Position numbers and translations under genes: made by a program. A stretch of DNA of 64,000 nucleotides from Iodobacter sp025352645. GTDB taxonomy: Bacteria; Pseudomonadota; Gammaproteobacteria; Burkholderiales; Chitinibacteraceae. Of the stretch, positions 17,816 to 26,879 are shown piece by piece (the stretch's first letter is position 1; each line of letters starts with the position of its first letter). The stretch is from the NCBI RefSeq assembly GCF_033446605.1, contig NZ_JAWQUO010000023.1:1-64000 (forward strand), written 5' to 3'. The notes beneath the pieces are model-generated. The model made no database searches. It saw nothing but the letters and a program-made list of their open reading frames with translations, and had not been told where the DNA came from.

Positions 17816-19018
17816 TTATTTTTGCAATTTGAACGGGAAGAGTTGCTGCTTTAAAAAACCATGCGGGACATAATTGCCAACGACGCCATATTTATCTGGA
17901 AACTGCTTCTCTGAATCAACGGCAGAGCCAAAAATATAGTCAATAAACGCGAAGTGAGCGGCATAATTTTTATCAATGGCAATATCGTCGGATGAGTGAT
18001 GCCAGTGGTGAAAATCAGGCGTGACCAAGATATAACGTAAAGGCCCCCAGTTAAGATGCACGTTTGAATGATTAAATACCGACTGAAACCCTACAATCAG
18101 GATATACATATCCAATACATTTTTGCTAAATCCCATCACATAAAGCGCGCCAAGGATTAAGACGCGTGTCACAATAATTTCAAGGATATGCAGTCTTGAT
18201 CCTGCTAGCCAATCCATAACTTCAGAGCTGTGATGTATAGAGTGATATTTCCATAAAAAAGGGACTTCATGGTAGGAGCGGTGAGTCCAGTATTCAACGA
18301 AATCGGCAATAAAAATACATAGCAATAATTGTGGGAAGAACCAAATACTCTGAATAAATTCTTGTAATGAGTGTTTGACCAGCCAGCCAAAGCCATAGTG
18401 AATCGTGAAATTGACGACTAGTAGCATAAAGCCAATTAAAAGATGGTTAAAGCCAAAATGAATTAAATCGTTTTGCCATGCTTTTCTAAATAATGTTTGC
18501 CCTTTATAAAGTGGGAACATTTTTTCTAGAAGCACAAAAATAATGGATGAGCCAAGTAGATCAAGAATAAACCAATCTAGCCCTAGATAATAAGTATTTT
18601 CATGGTTGTAATCGCCTACATGTACCCGTGATCCACCCAGTGCAACGGTGATCATGACGAAGAAAAATGCAGCTAAATTAATATTTCTTTTGCGATTTAA
18701 AAGAATATTACTGAATGACCAGCCGCCAGAAAACAATAAGGCAAAAAACATAATTTGGCGGATATCGGCCGTGTTGTAGACATCGCGCAGCTCAGGTGTG
18801 GTGAGATATTCAGGAAAATGAAATGCAATCACACCTAAAAAACACAGAATAGCTAGGCATAAAGAAAAAATGCCGCTGGCCATGCCATAGCCTTGTTTGA
18901 TTTCACCTTCTTTATTCAGTAAAGAGCTTGTTTCGCTGATTACTTCATTGGCTACTTCACTCATATCGATTGCTGGTATGGCTACTTTGCTGGCTAAGTG
19001 CTTAAAATTTTCTTTCAT
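17816..19018 (-). CDS. sterol desaturase / fatty acid hydroxylase family protein
   Basis: A 400-aa membrane di-iron oxygenase. The histidine clusters needed for iron binding are present: HRSYH, HSIHHSS and, near the C-terminus, FHHWHH. Several hydrophobic helices surround them, with an extra N-terminal cytosolic stretch of about 45 residues. The family hydroxylates or desaturates lipids, including fatty acids, sterols and carotenoids; the substrate here is unknown. The start is the ATG of MKENFKHLA. Transcribed alone. Confidence 0.88.
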   Translation of the reverse strand: MKENFKHLASKVAIPAIDMSEVANEVISETSSLLNKEGEIKQGYGMASGIFSLCLAILCFLGVIAFHFPEYLTTPELRDVYNTADIRQIMFFALLFSGGWSFSNILLNRKRNINLAAFFFVMITVALGGSRVHVGDYNHENTYYLGLDWFILDLLGSSIIFVLLEKMFPLYKGQTLFRKAWQNDLIHFGFNHLLIGFMLLVVNFTIHYGFGWLVKHSLQEFIQSIWFFPQLLLCIFIADFVEYWTHRSYHEVPFLWKYHSIHHSSEVMDWLAGSRLHILEIIVTRVLILGALYVMGFSKNVLDMYILIVGFQSVFNHSNVHLNWGPLRYILVTPDFHHWHHSSDDIAIDKNYAAHFAFIDYIFGSAVDSEKQFPDKYGVVGNYVPHGFLKQQLFPFKLQK

Positions 19019-19409
19019 TTTATCCTTTTACATGCCTTATTTCTTACAAAAAAATGTTTGTCATAAATGTTTTTTTGCATGCTATGAAGTTTAATAAGCA
19101 TTGTCAATTTCATATTTAAAATAGATTTATTTTAAATTTTGTCAATAAATTGAGGAGATTAATGTTGCAGGGGTGTATAAATTTTTATCTGTAGATTTTG
19201 GCTTATTTTGGGCATTTTGTTTCATTAATAAATGCATATTGAGCATATAAGCCTTACTGCGCAGGGCTAGCGAGCGTTGCTCCGGTGCGTGGGCATGCCC
19301 CCTTTTTTTTGCATGCTCTAAAACCCTAATGCAAAAAGCCCCGATGACTTAACATGCTGCAACGCGCAAAATACCTGCCTAAAATTTATTATTTTCGGAA
19401 AACTCAATC
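19019..19409. other. 391-base divergent gap, no gene seen
   Basis: AT-rich sequence between a leftward desaturase-family gene and rightward pfp. It contains GGGCATGCCC followed by CC and T8 (19291-19310), possibly a weak terminator. No ORF, tRNA or clear riboswitch is visible; both promoters must lie here. Confidence 0.5.
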
Positions 19410-20660
19410 ATGGCTAGAAACGCGCTTTACGCCCAATCGGGTGGTGTAACCCCTGTGATTAATGCTTCGGCTGCAGCCGTGATTGCTGCTGCCCGTGCGC
19501 ATCCTGAGCAGATTGGCCGTATGTATGCCGCTAAAAATGGCGTGTTGGGTGTGCTGGCTGAAGAGCTGATCGATACCGCCAGCATGAGCGAAACAGAGCT
19601 AGCCGCGCTAGCCGCATCCCCAGGCGGTGCTTTTGGCTCTTGCCGCCATAAGCTGCGCTTTGGTAAAGAGCTAACCCGCTTATTTGAAGTATTTGCCGCG
19701 CACGATATTGGTTATTTGTTTTATAACGGTGGCGGCGATTCGGCCGATACCTGCTTAAAGATTGCTGCACACGCTGAATATCTTGGCTACGATCTCACCG
19801 CTATTCATGTGCCAAAAACCATTGATAACGATTTGCCACATTCAGATTGCTCGCCAGGCTTTGGCTCGGTGGCCAAGTATGTGGGCACTTCGGTGCGTGA
19901 AGCGGGGATGGACGTTGCATCCATGTGCGGCTCCAGCACCAAAGTATTTATTATGGAAGTCATGGGCCGCCATACCGGTTGGATTGCCGCAAGTAGCGGC
20001 TTAGCGTCTGGCGAAGGCAATCTGCCACCGCACCTGATTTTGCTGCCGGAAGTCACCTTTAACGCGGCGACCTTCCTTGCTGCCGTTGAAGAAACCATTG
20101 CCCGCGAAGGCTATTGCGTGATCGTGGCTGCGGAAGGCATTAAAAATGCTGAAGGCAAGTTCGTTGCCGAAGCGGGTGGCACCGATGCCTTTGGTCATGC
20201 CCAACTGGGCGGCGTTGCGCCTTACTTGGCACAGCTGATCAAAACAGCTCAAGGCCACAAGTGCCACTGGGCGGTGGCGGATTATCTGCAACGCGCAGCA
20301 CGCCATATGGCATCGCAAACCGATGTAGATCAAGCCATGGCAGCCGGTACAGCCGCAGTGAAGTTTGCTCTGGCCGGTGAGCGCGGCGTCATGCCAACTA
20401 TCGTTCGCACTAGCGATACGCCTTATGCTTGGACGATTGGATCGGTGAAGCTGGAAGAAGTGGCCAACCATGAAAAACACCTGCCAGCAGAATATATCCG
20501 CGCTGATGGCTTTCATATCACCCCAGCAGCGCACACTTATTTTGCACCGCTGATTATGGGTGAGGCGATTCCTCCTTATGCAAATGGTTTGCCCGCTTAC
20601 CCAGTGTGGAATTTTTCCGTAGTCGAAGCCAAGCTAGAAGCGTTTAATACGGCGGCGTAA
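19410..20660 (+). CDS. pfp: pyrophosphate-dependent 6-phosphofructokinase
   Basis: Reversibly phosphorylates fructose-6-phosphate with PPi, serving glycolysis and gluconeogenesis. At the phosphoryl-donor site the 416-aa protein reads NGGGDSADT (106-114), with Asp110 at the position where ATP enzymes have glycine, and PKTIDND (135-141) with Lys136. Both features mark the PPi type. Length fits the bacterial PFP group. It is monocistronic with its own terminator. The ATG has GGAAAAC upstream. Confidence 0.93.
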   Translation: MARNALYAQSGGVTPVINASAAAVIAAARAHPEQIGRMYAAKNGVLGVLAEELIDTASMSETELAALAASPGGAFGSCRHKLRFGKELTRLFEVFAAHDIGYLFYNGGGDSADTCLKIAAHAEYLGYDLTAIHVPKTIDNDLPHSDCSPGFGSVAKYVGTSVREAGMDVASMCGSSTKVFIMEVMGRHTGWIAASSGLASGEGNLPPHLILLPEVTFNAATFLAAVEETIAREGYCVIVAAEGIKNAEGKFVAEAGGTDAFGHAQLGGVAPYLAQLIKTAQGHKCHWAVADYLQRAARHMASQTDVDQAMAAGTAAVKFALAGERGVMPTIVRTSDTPYAWTIGSVKLEEVANHEKHLPAEYIRADGFHITPAAHTYFAPLIMGEAIPPYANGLPAYPVWNFSVVEAKLEAFNTAA

Positions 20661-20684
20661 ACTTTCTCTAATCTTGATCTAAAT

Positions 20685-20725
20685 AAAAGGGAAGGGCACT
20701 GTTCAAGTGTACGCTTCCCTTTTTT
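20685..20725 (+). terminator. intrinsic terminator after pfp
   Basis: AAAAGGGAAG and CTTCCCTTTTTT form the stem around a roughly 19-base loop. It overlaps a possible GTG start (20707) of the next frame, which argues for the later start of the MarC gene. Confidence 0.85.
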
Positions 20726-20736
20726 GCGTGGACAAG

Positions 20737-21411
20737 ATGACCTTATTTCGCTTGGTACTAGAGTACCTGTCTTACATCCTAACGACAGTTACGGCGCTTT
20801 TACCGATTATTAATCCGCTTTCTACTGCTGCAATTTTGCCTGGAATATCGGTGCATTTATCCGATGCCGAGCGAAAACAGCAGGTTAAACTGGCTTGCTA
20901 CTATATGGCAGGAATCTTAATCACCTTCCTGATGGCAGGGGGCTTGATTATGGATTTCTTTAATATCTCTATTCCTGGCTTACGTATTGCTGGTGGGATG
21001 GTCGTGATTTATCTGGGTTTTAGAATGCTGTTTCCAGATTCCTCACCACCCATTGATGACAAGCCTGAGTTAGGTGCCAGGCGTGAAATTGCTTTTACCC
21101 CACTCGCTATGCCTTCGATGGCGGGGCCTGGCTCGATTGCGGTGGTGATTTCAATGTCTTCTACCTTGCATTCACAAAGGCATATCCCTGTATGGGCGGG
21201 GTATTTTCTTTTGATACTGGGCATTGCCGCCACAGCCTTTATCTGCTGGCTAACCTTACGCGCCTCTAGCCGTTTATTTGCTGTGCTTGGGGATGAAGGC
21301 ATTAGTGCAATATCAAGAATTATGGGTTTTATGCTGATTTGTATCGGGGTGCAGTTTTTTATTAATGGCGTGGGTGAATTACTACACGATGCAAGCTTTA
21401 TGCCGCGTTAA
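20737..21411 (+). CDS. MarC/YhgN-family inner-membrane protein
   Basis: About 224 aa with six hydrophobic helices. Family signs are the ALLPIINPLSTAA segment near the N-terminus, LRIAGGMVVIYLGFRML in the middle and TPLAMPSMAGPGSIAVVI after it. The function of the MarC family is not established; the old link to multiple antibiotic resistance was withdrawn. I chose ATG 20737 because the upstream GTG at 20707 sits inside the pfp terminator. It is followed 56 bases later by the MgtC-type gene in the same direction. Confidence 0.85.
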   Translation: MTLFRLVLEYLSYILTTVTALLPIINPLSTAAILPGISVHLSDAERKQQVKLACYYMAGILITFLMAGGLIMDFFNISIPGLRIAGGMVVIYLGFRMLFPDSSPPIDDKPELGARREIAFTPLAMPSMAGPGSIAVVISMSSTLHSQRHIPVWAGYFLLILGIAATAFICWLTLRASSRLFAVLGDEGISAISRIMGFMLICIGVQFFINGVGELLHDASFMPR

Positions 21412-21467
21412 GCGTTTTATGCTTTATCTTGCTAGCTGGCTTACTTGATCAGTAGTGGTGATGTTTT

Positions 21468-21929
21468 ATGAGAGTGCTTTTAGATGGTGATATTTTCTTG
21501 CGCTTGCTAGTAGCGGTGTTTTTAGGTGGGATGATTGGTATCAATCGCTTTATGCACAAAAAGCCAGCCGGCGTACGCACCCATGCCTTGGTATCTTTGG
21601 GCGCGGCGCTGATGATTGCTTTAAATGGCGTGATTAGCCATGACGATGCCCAAGCCTTTAGCCGTGTGGCTCAAGGCTTGATTACCGGCATTGGCTTTTT
21701 GGGGGCGGGATTAATTGTGCATCGTAGCGATAATGTTGTGGAGGGGCTTACCTCTGCCGCCTCGATCTGGCTTACTGCTGCGATAGGTTTGGCTTGCGGT
21801 GCTGGCTATGTGGATGTCGCCCTGTTTGTGGTGATTTTAGCGCTGCTGGTGATTAATTTGGGTGGTGGATTAGAGCGCTGGGCCGAAAGACGGGTGCAGC
21901 GCTGGCGCGATGATCAATCGCCACATTAA
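21468..21929 (+). CDS. MgtC/SapB-family membrane protein
   Basis: A 153-aa protein with four or five hydrophobic helices. Signature segments are GGMIGINRFMHKKPAGVRTHAL at about 17-38, GFLGAGLIVHR and EGLTSAASIWLTAAIGLACG. MgtC proteins affect Mg2+ starvation survival and ATP synthase activity in pathogens. This short form lacks the C-terminal ACT-like domain, so a general membrane role is as likely. Its last four bases overlap the convergent miaA stop. Confidence 0.88.
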   Translation: MRVLLDGDIFLRLLVAVFLGGMIGINRFMHKKPAGVRTHALVSLGAALMIALNGVISHDDAQAFSRVAQGLITGIGFLGAGLIVHRSDNVVEGLTSAASIWLTAAIGLACGAGYVDVALFVVILALLVINLGGGLERWAERRVQRWRDDQSPH

Positions 21930-22861
21930 AGCCAGCCCGTAACAGCTGCCTTTACCCGTTCTGCCAAATCATTTTCTTGGCAATTAATCTCTAGCAAATC
22001 ATCCATGCCCCGCATCCAAGTCAGCTGGCGTTTAGCCAATTGGCGGGTGGCGGCGATGCCTTTTTCGCGCATGGTGGGATAATCTACCAAGCCATCCTGG
22101 TATTCCCAAGCCTGCCGATAGCCCACGCAGCGCATCGAAGGCAGCTCCAGCGATAAAGCATATTTAGCCCGCAAGCGGCTTACTTCATCCAGTAAACCAA
22201 GCGCCAGCATTTGATCAAAGCGCAGCGCAATGCGCTGGTGCAGCCATTGTCTATCTTGTGGCAGTAGGGCAATTTTAAGCAGGCGATAAGGCAAAGCGCC
22301 ACTGGCAGGCTCGGCCAGTAAATCAGACATTTTGCGGCCAGTGAGCTGGCAGACCTCTAAGGCGCGCTCGATGCGCTGGGCGTCGGCGGGTTTAAGCCGC
22401 TCTGCCGTGATGGGGTCGATGGCGGCTAGCTTGGCGTGCATGGCAGGCCAGCCGATCAGCTCAGCTTCTTCATGGATTTGCACCCGCAGCGCGGCATCCG
22501 CTTGTGGCAATTCATGAATGCCGTGTTGCAAGGTGTTGTAATACAGCATGGTGCCGCCCACCAGCACCGGCACTTTGCCGCGCGAGGTGATATCCGCCAT
22601 TAAAGCCAGTGCATCGCGCCTAAATTGCGCGGCAGAATAGGCTTCAGTCGGTGAAATAATATCGATCAAATGGTGCGGCGCACGGGCTAGCTCTGCCGCG
22701 TTTGGCTTGGCACTGCCAATATCCATATCTTTAAATACCAACGCCGAATCAACCGAAATCAACTCCACCGGCAAGCCGCTTTCCAGTAAATGAATGGCGC
22801 TGGCGGTCTTACCGCTGGCGGTTGGGCCCATTAAGAAAATGGCAGGGGAGTGATGCGGCAT
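21926..22861 (-). CDS. miaA: tRNA dimethylallyltransferase MiaA
   Basis: Transfers a dimethylallyl group to N6 of A37 in tRNAs reading UNN codons. The 311-aa protein has the P-loop GPTASGKT at about 12-19, the DSALVFKDMDIGSAKP segment, the LVGGTMLYYNTL motif and the C-terminal RQLAKRQLTWMR tRNA-binding segment. The length is standard. Stands alone on the minus strand, converging with the MgtC-type gene; in many bacteria hfq follows miaA, but here it does not. Confidence 0.97.
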   Translation of the reverse strand: MPHHSPAIFLMGPTASGKTASAIHLLESGLPVELISVDSALVFKDMDIGSAKPNAAELARAPHHLIDIISPTEAYSAAQFRRDALALMADITSRGKVPVLVGGTMLYYNTLQHGIHELPQADAALRVQIHEEAELIGWPAMHAKLAAIDPITAERLKPADAQRIERALEVCQLTGRKMSDLLAEPASGALPYRLLKIALLPQDRQWLHQRIALRFDQMLALGLLDEVSRLRAKYALSLELPSMRCVGYRQAWEYQDGLVDYPTMREKGIAATRQLAKRQLTWMRGMDDLLEINCQENDLAERVKAAVTGWL

Positions 22862-23446
22862 GGCTAAAGTCTCAAGCTAAAAAATATGGAAAATTAAAAT
22901 TTATCAAAGGCATTACATACGAAAATGGGCCACCATCCTGAAAAAAACCATCAGTATCTTAGGGGCGCTGCTTGCTGCGCCCTGTTTGGGAAATAAAGCC
23001 CCAATCCTATCAACTTAAGATTTAACCAACATGTAGGGTGGGCAAGGCGGTTTATCTTGCCCACGCGGATACGCGGGCAAAAAAACGCGCCCACCCTACG
23101 ATGTTTTAAATGCTTGCAATAGTGCAATCCAAGTTGAAGCCTGTTTAACAATTAAAACATTGCCCTTAAGTTGATAGGATTGGGGTGAAACCCGCGTGTT
23201 TATTCGGCATTGCTCGGGTTTTACCCGCCCTAGCAGCTCCAAAACCAAATCAAGCACTCAAGAAATCCATCTACACAGAGCCCGTTGAGCAAGAGACATA
23301 ATCAGGTCAACTTAAGGGCAATTGATTGATCGTTAACCCTTAAGTGATTAACTGAGATCAATCTATTGCAAGTGTTGACACAGCATAGGGCGTAGCAAGC
23401 CGCCCCCTATATTTTTCCCTGTGCTTATATTTGTATTGATAGCCAT
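22862..23446. repeat. cluster of nested palindromes and dispersed repeats
   Basis: This long gene-free stretch is a repeat cluster. A GGGGCGCTGCTTGCTGCG arm lies at 22960-22980. CCCCAATCCTATCAACTTAA at 22999 starts a 21-base arm whose perfect complement is 23165-23185. Nested inside it is an 11-base inverted repeat (GTAGGGTGGGC, 23033-23043; 23089-23099). A hairpin module follows at 23184-23232, and the 69-bp repeat copy 2 at 23239-23307. A further fragment is near 23386. No protein-coding signal is present. Confidence 0.8.
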
Positions 23447-23485
23447 AAAAAAACCCGCTAAAGCGAGGCTTTATGCGGGTTTTTA
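23447..23485 (-). terminator. intrinsic terminator, downstream of the Sel1 gene
   Basis: AAAAACCCGC and GCGGGTTTTT arms. On the minus strand a run of seven T follows the stem. It lies about 120 bases beyond the stop codon of the leftward Sel1 gene. Confidence 0.8.
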
Positions 23486-23604
23486 GTTTTTCTAGTGTTT
23501 TGGCGCTGGGTTGCCACTAGAACCCAACTCAGTAGCGATTCTACAGGGCGCTGTAGAGATCGACAAGCCGGAGGCTGGCTGCGTGCAACGGTGGTTGGCG
23601 GGCC

Positions 23605-24351
23605 TTAATCAAACATCACGACCTTATTACTATGATCTTGTTTGCAATGGCTGATATGGCCCGCCATTTCGCTGAGGGAATGCGCTTGCACAGGGTTGAT
23701 ATCTAGGCCCATTTCACCCATTTCAAAAGCCAGCGCTAGCTCTTGTAGGGCAGGCACGTATTGTAGGTTGGCGGCTTGCTTGTAATGGCTGATTGCCATT
23801 TTATCGTCTTGTTTTACATAATCGCCGTAGCGATACCAGTTGCCTAGGGTGTAAATCGCGGCAGGGTCTTGGTTTTGGGCTGCAGTATTGATGAGCTCGA
23901 TTCCCTTGGCCTGATCTTTAGGGCCACCTTCGCCTTTTAGCGTCATTATACCTAGCCGGTAAATGCCTAACTGGCCTGCAGTACTCAATAATAATCTGGC
24001 TTTTTGTTTGTCTTCATTGACGCCATCACCTTTTAAATAGGCCATGGCCAGCTGGAAACGTGCTTTTTGATCGCCGGCTTCGGCGGCTTTCTCATACCAT
24101 TTTGCCGCCTCTGATTTATCACTTGATTGCTCAGCAAATAAGCGCGCGGCCAGTGGATGCCCCGCTTGAGCGAGCTCTTGTAAACGATTTTTGCCACCAT
24201 CTGCATTAAGGCGTAATTGTTCTACAGCCATATTAGGCATAGAGAGGAGCTGGGCTTGCTGCTGCTGGCGGTATTCTTTAAGGATAAATGTGCCTGCTGC
24301 AAGGAGTGCCATAGCCAGTAAAACCAATGCAGGTTTAGATAATACTTTCAT
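23605..24351 (-). CDS. Sel1-repeat protein, membrane anchored
   Basis: A 248-aa protein with an N-terminal hydrophobic helix (about residues 9-25) that could be an uncleaved signal anchor. It then has roughly four Sel1-like repeats, for example AAKWYEKAAEAGDQKARFQLAM, LGIMTLKGEGG and SHYKQAANLQYVPALQELAL. Such repeats mediate protein-protein contacts in the periplasm; no partner is visible. The ribosome site TTTGGAG lies directly after a hairpin that separates the gene from cpdB upstream. Function unknown. Confidence 0.85.
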   Translation of the reverse strand: MKVLSKPALVLLAMALLAAGTFILKEYRQQQQAQLLSMPNMAVEQLRLNADGGKNRLQELAQAGHPLAARLFAEQSSDKSEAAKWYEKAAEAGDQKARFQLAMAYLKGDGVNEDKQKARLLLSTAGQLGIYRLGIMTLKGEGGPKDQAKGIELINTAAQNQDPAAIYTLGNWYRYGDYVKQDDKMAISHYKQAANLQYVPALQELALAFEMGEMGLDINPVQAHSLSEMAGHISHCKQDHSNKVVMFD

Positions 24352-24360
24352 AAAAACTCC

Positions 24361-24390
24361 AAATCCCTGAGGCTTGCACCTCAGGGATTT
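24361..24390. terminator. perfect hairpin between cpdB and the Sel1 gene
   Basis: AAATCCCTGAGG and its complement (12-base arms) enclose a 6-base loop. It lies between the cpdB stop and the start of the Sel1 gene, 9 bases before the ATG. The plus strand has TTTTTAT after it; on the minus strand the ribosome site follows at once, so it may lower expression of the downstream gene rather than fully stop transcription. Confidence 0.65.
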
Positions 24391-24408
24391 TTATATCAAA
24401 TCAAGTCA

Positions 24409-26418
24409 TTATTTAGAAAGGTCGATACTAAATACCGAGGCGCTGTTATCTGCTTTAGTTGACTCAAAGGTGATATTGCTGATTTTTTCCATGGCTGCCA
24501 CGTCTTTAACGGCTTTGTCTGATGACGTTTCAAAAGTCACCTTACCAGCTGTTTTAACCTTGGCAAAGCGCCAGTTAGCCACTGCGCCTTGTTTGGCTAA
24601 GGTCAGCGTTTTTTGCTCTTTTACATAGCTAACGATGATGTCACGGTTAGCATCGCCACCGCTATCAACCACAATCTGGCTACCATCAAGGCCAGCAAAG
24701 CCACCGCCACCGCTGGCACGGTAGTTATTGGTCACCACAATAAACTCAGCCGTTGGGTCAATGGCCTTGCCACCCAAGGTGATATTAACAATGCGGCTGC
24801 CTTTGTCTTTTGTTACGTCTATTTCGTAGCTGATGCCGGTGATTTGGTCAAAGTTATACGATGGGAATGCGCTGGCAATCAAAGGCTGATCGGTAGTTTT
24901 AGTTGGGTCAATTTGGTTAAACTGCTCGGCTGATTTTTCCAGCCACAGTTTTACCGCAGCACCATTAATTTTTACCGCTTGCAGGGTATTAGGGTAGAGA
25001 TATAAATCGGCAATATTTTTAATCGCCACATCGCCCGTTGCAATATCGGTATAGCCCGTGCCTTTAAAATTCATTTTAAATGGCGCAGCTGCGGACAGGA
25101 TCGGCAGATTGGCATATTTAGGCAGATTTGCTTTCACAAACTTGCTGACGTAGTCGGTTTGCGCCAAGTTAATCAGCTGAATTGCTGACGTTGGGGCAAT
25201 TTGTGAGAAGAAAGAGCTGATGCGGTATTCGCTCTTGCCCACACCCGCGCTCACGTACTTGATGGTGCCTTGATGTTCTTTATCAACCAGCTTAGCAATT
25301 TCTGGTTTCACTTCTACCGCTGTCACCTTACCCGCAGCGTCTTTTGTGCTGACAGGCTTCAGTACGCCTTGTGAATCATTGGTTTTCCAAACCTTACCGT
25401 CAAATTCTAGATTCAGTTTCAGCACGCCCAGTGTGTTGCCCCAGAAGCCAGACATCACGGTAGGAACACCATTCACAAGGCCTTTGACATTATCCACTCC
25501 CTTCATGTCTTTGTAGTTTTTGCCATCAGGGAATGTGCTGTGTGAGTGGCCGGAAACAATGGCGGTAATACCTGGCACATCTTTCGCAAGGTAGTAAACC
25601 GCGTTTTCCAAGGCTGGGCTGTTTTCAGCAGTAGAAATACCGCTGTGTGCCAGCGCTACCACGATATCTGCACCCTTGGCTTTCATTTCAGGCACGTATT
25701 TTTTTGCCGCGTCCACAATACCCAATACGCTGACTTTGCCTTCCAGGTTACGTTTATCCCAATCCATAATGCCTGGTGGGGTAAAACCGATCACGCCCAC
25801 TTTTAGCTTGATATCTTTGCCATCGGTGCTTTTAAAGGTGCGATCCAGAATGACGTAAGGCTCAAATAAAGGTTTGCCGTCGCCAGCGTTATTCACGTTA
25901 GAAGTAACCAGTGGGAAATCTGGGCCTGCGCATTTTTGACCGGCTTCTGGGCCAGATTTCATGGATGAGCCAGTCACTTGACCAAGATATTTTAGGCCGT
26001 AGTTAAACTCATGATTACCGATATTACCGGCATCATATTTCATGAGGTTCATTACTTTGTGAATCGCCAGTGGCGTATCACATTTAACTGGCTCGATTTG
26101 CGCTTGGTAGTCAGAAAGCGAGGTGCCTTGAATGGTATCGCCATCGTCTACTAGCAAGTTATTTGGGTTTTCTTTACGCGCAGCATCAATCAGGGTGGCA
26201 GTACGCTCAAAACCAAGGGTATTGTCTTCGGTGGTTTTGTAATAGTCGTAGCTCAGCACATTGGCGTGCAGGTCGGTGGTTTGCAATACGGCCAAATCAA
26301 GCTTGGTGCCGGCTGCAGGGGGAGGTGTGACCGGTGTTGCTGGGGTATCGTCGCTGTTATTACATGCAGCTAAGGCCAGCGTGCTGCTGATCAGGCCTGC
26401 TAATAGTGAAACACGCAT
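24409..26418 (-). CDS. cpdB: 2',3'-cyclic-nucleotide phosphodiesterase/3'-nucleotidase, lipoprotein
   Basis: Periplasmic or surface nucleotidase that degrades 2',3'-cyclic and 3'-nucleotides. From ATG 26418 the protein has about 669 aa and begins MRVSLLAGLISSTLALAAC, a lipoprotein signal with lipobox LAAC. A metallophosphatase domain follows (QTTDLHANVL, VDDGDTIQGT, IGNHEFNYG, SGHSH), then the 5'-nucleotidase C-terminal domain (NNYRASGGGGFAG). A longer reading from 26550 would place 44 odd residues before the signal and is unlikely. AGAGAAGAG precedes the chosen start. CpdB in E. coli is soluble, so lipid anchoring is a difference. Confidence 0.9.
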   Translation of the reverse strand: MRVSLLAGLISSTLALAACNNSDDTPATPVTPPPAAGTKLDLAVLQTTDLHANVLSYDYYKTTEDNTLGFERTATLIDAARKENPNNLLVDDGDTIQGTSLSDYQAQIEPVKCDTPLAIHKVMNLMKYDAGNIGNHEFNYGLKYLGQVTGSSMKSGPEAGQKCAGPDFPLVTSNVNNAGDGKPLFEPYVILDRTFKSTDGKDIKLKVGVIGFTPPGIMDWDKRNLEGKVSVLGIVDAAKKYVPEMKAKGADIVVALAHSGISTAENSPALENAVYYLAKDVPGITAIVSGHSHSTFPDGKNYKDMKGVDNVKGLVNGVPTVMSGFWGNTLGVLKLNLEFDGKVWKTNDSQGVLKPVSTKDAAGKVTAVEVKPEIAKLVDKEHQGTIKYVSAGVGKSEYRISSFFSQIAPTSAIQLINLAQTDYVSKFVKANLPKYANLPILSAAAPFKMNFKGTGYTDIATGDVAIKNIADLYLYPNTLQAVKINGAAVKLWLEKSAEQFNQIDPTKTTDQPLIASAFPSYNFDQITGISYEIDVTKDKGSRIVNITLGGKAIDPTAEFIVVTNNYRASGGGGFAGLDGSQIVVDSGGDANRDIIVSYVKEQKTLTLAKQGAVANWRFAKVKTAGKVTFETSSDKAVKDVAAMEKISNITFESTKADNSASVFSIDLSK

Positions 26419-26879
26419 CTCTTCTCTTCTCTTATGGTTTTTGAGTGAAGGCGCGAGCATAGGGGCAAAAGTTTGCAGTAAGACTGCAGTTGTGTTGCAA
26501 ATAGATGAAGTTTTTAATGCAGTGAGCGTTTTATGCTTATTTTTGTTCATCTTTTAATGAAAGTTGCTAAGCAAGTATAAAGCGGTGCTATTTCATTTAA
26601 ATTTTGTTGCCGATGGCTTTTGTTTGATAAGGATATTATTGGCTTGAGGAATGGGTTTTGAAAGAATCACCATGGCTTAGCTCAATATTTAGCAGTTTAA
26701 AGTCTTGGTGGCTTTATTTGCCATGCCATAGTGCTGCAAGCGGGCTAGAAAACCGGCAAAATAGCGGGCTGAACTGAATTAGTTGGCTTGTTTGCATATT
26801 TGATGGCAGGTGTTTTCTAGCATCACATAAAATATGTAAATCAGCGCCGTTTGCGCACCTTGAATTTCGGAAAGACAGA
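26419..26879. other. 461-base divergent gap, no gene seen
   Basis: The region between leftward cpdB and the rightward FAD protein must hold both promoters. I find no convincing ORF, RNA gene or inverted repeat. Confidence 0.45.

Noticed and set aside
20001..20534. 177-codon leftward frame opposite pfp
   Set aside because: It is a shadow of a conserved enzyme; no ribosome site and no domain.
20707..20736. GTG start at 20707 for the MarC gene
   Set aside because: It lies inside the pfp terminator hairpin; ATG 20737 fits the family N-terminus.
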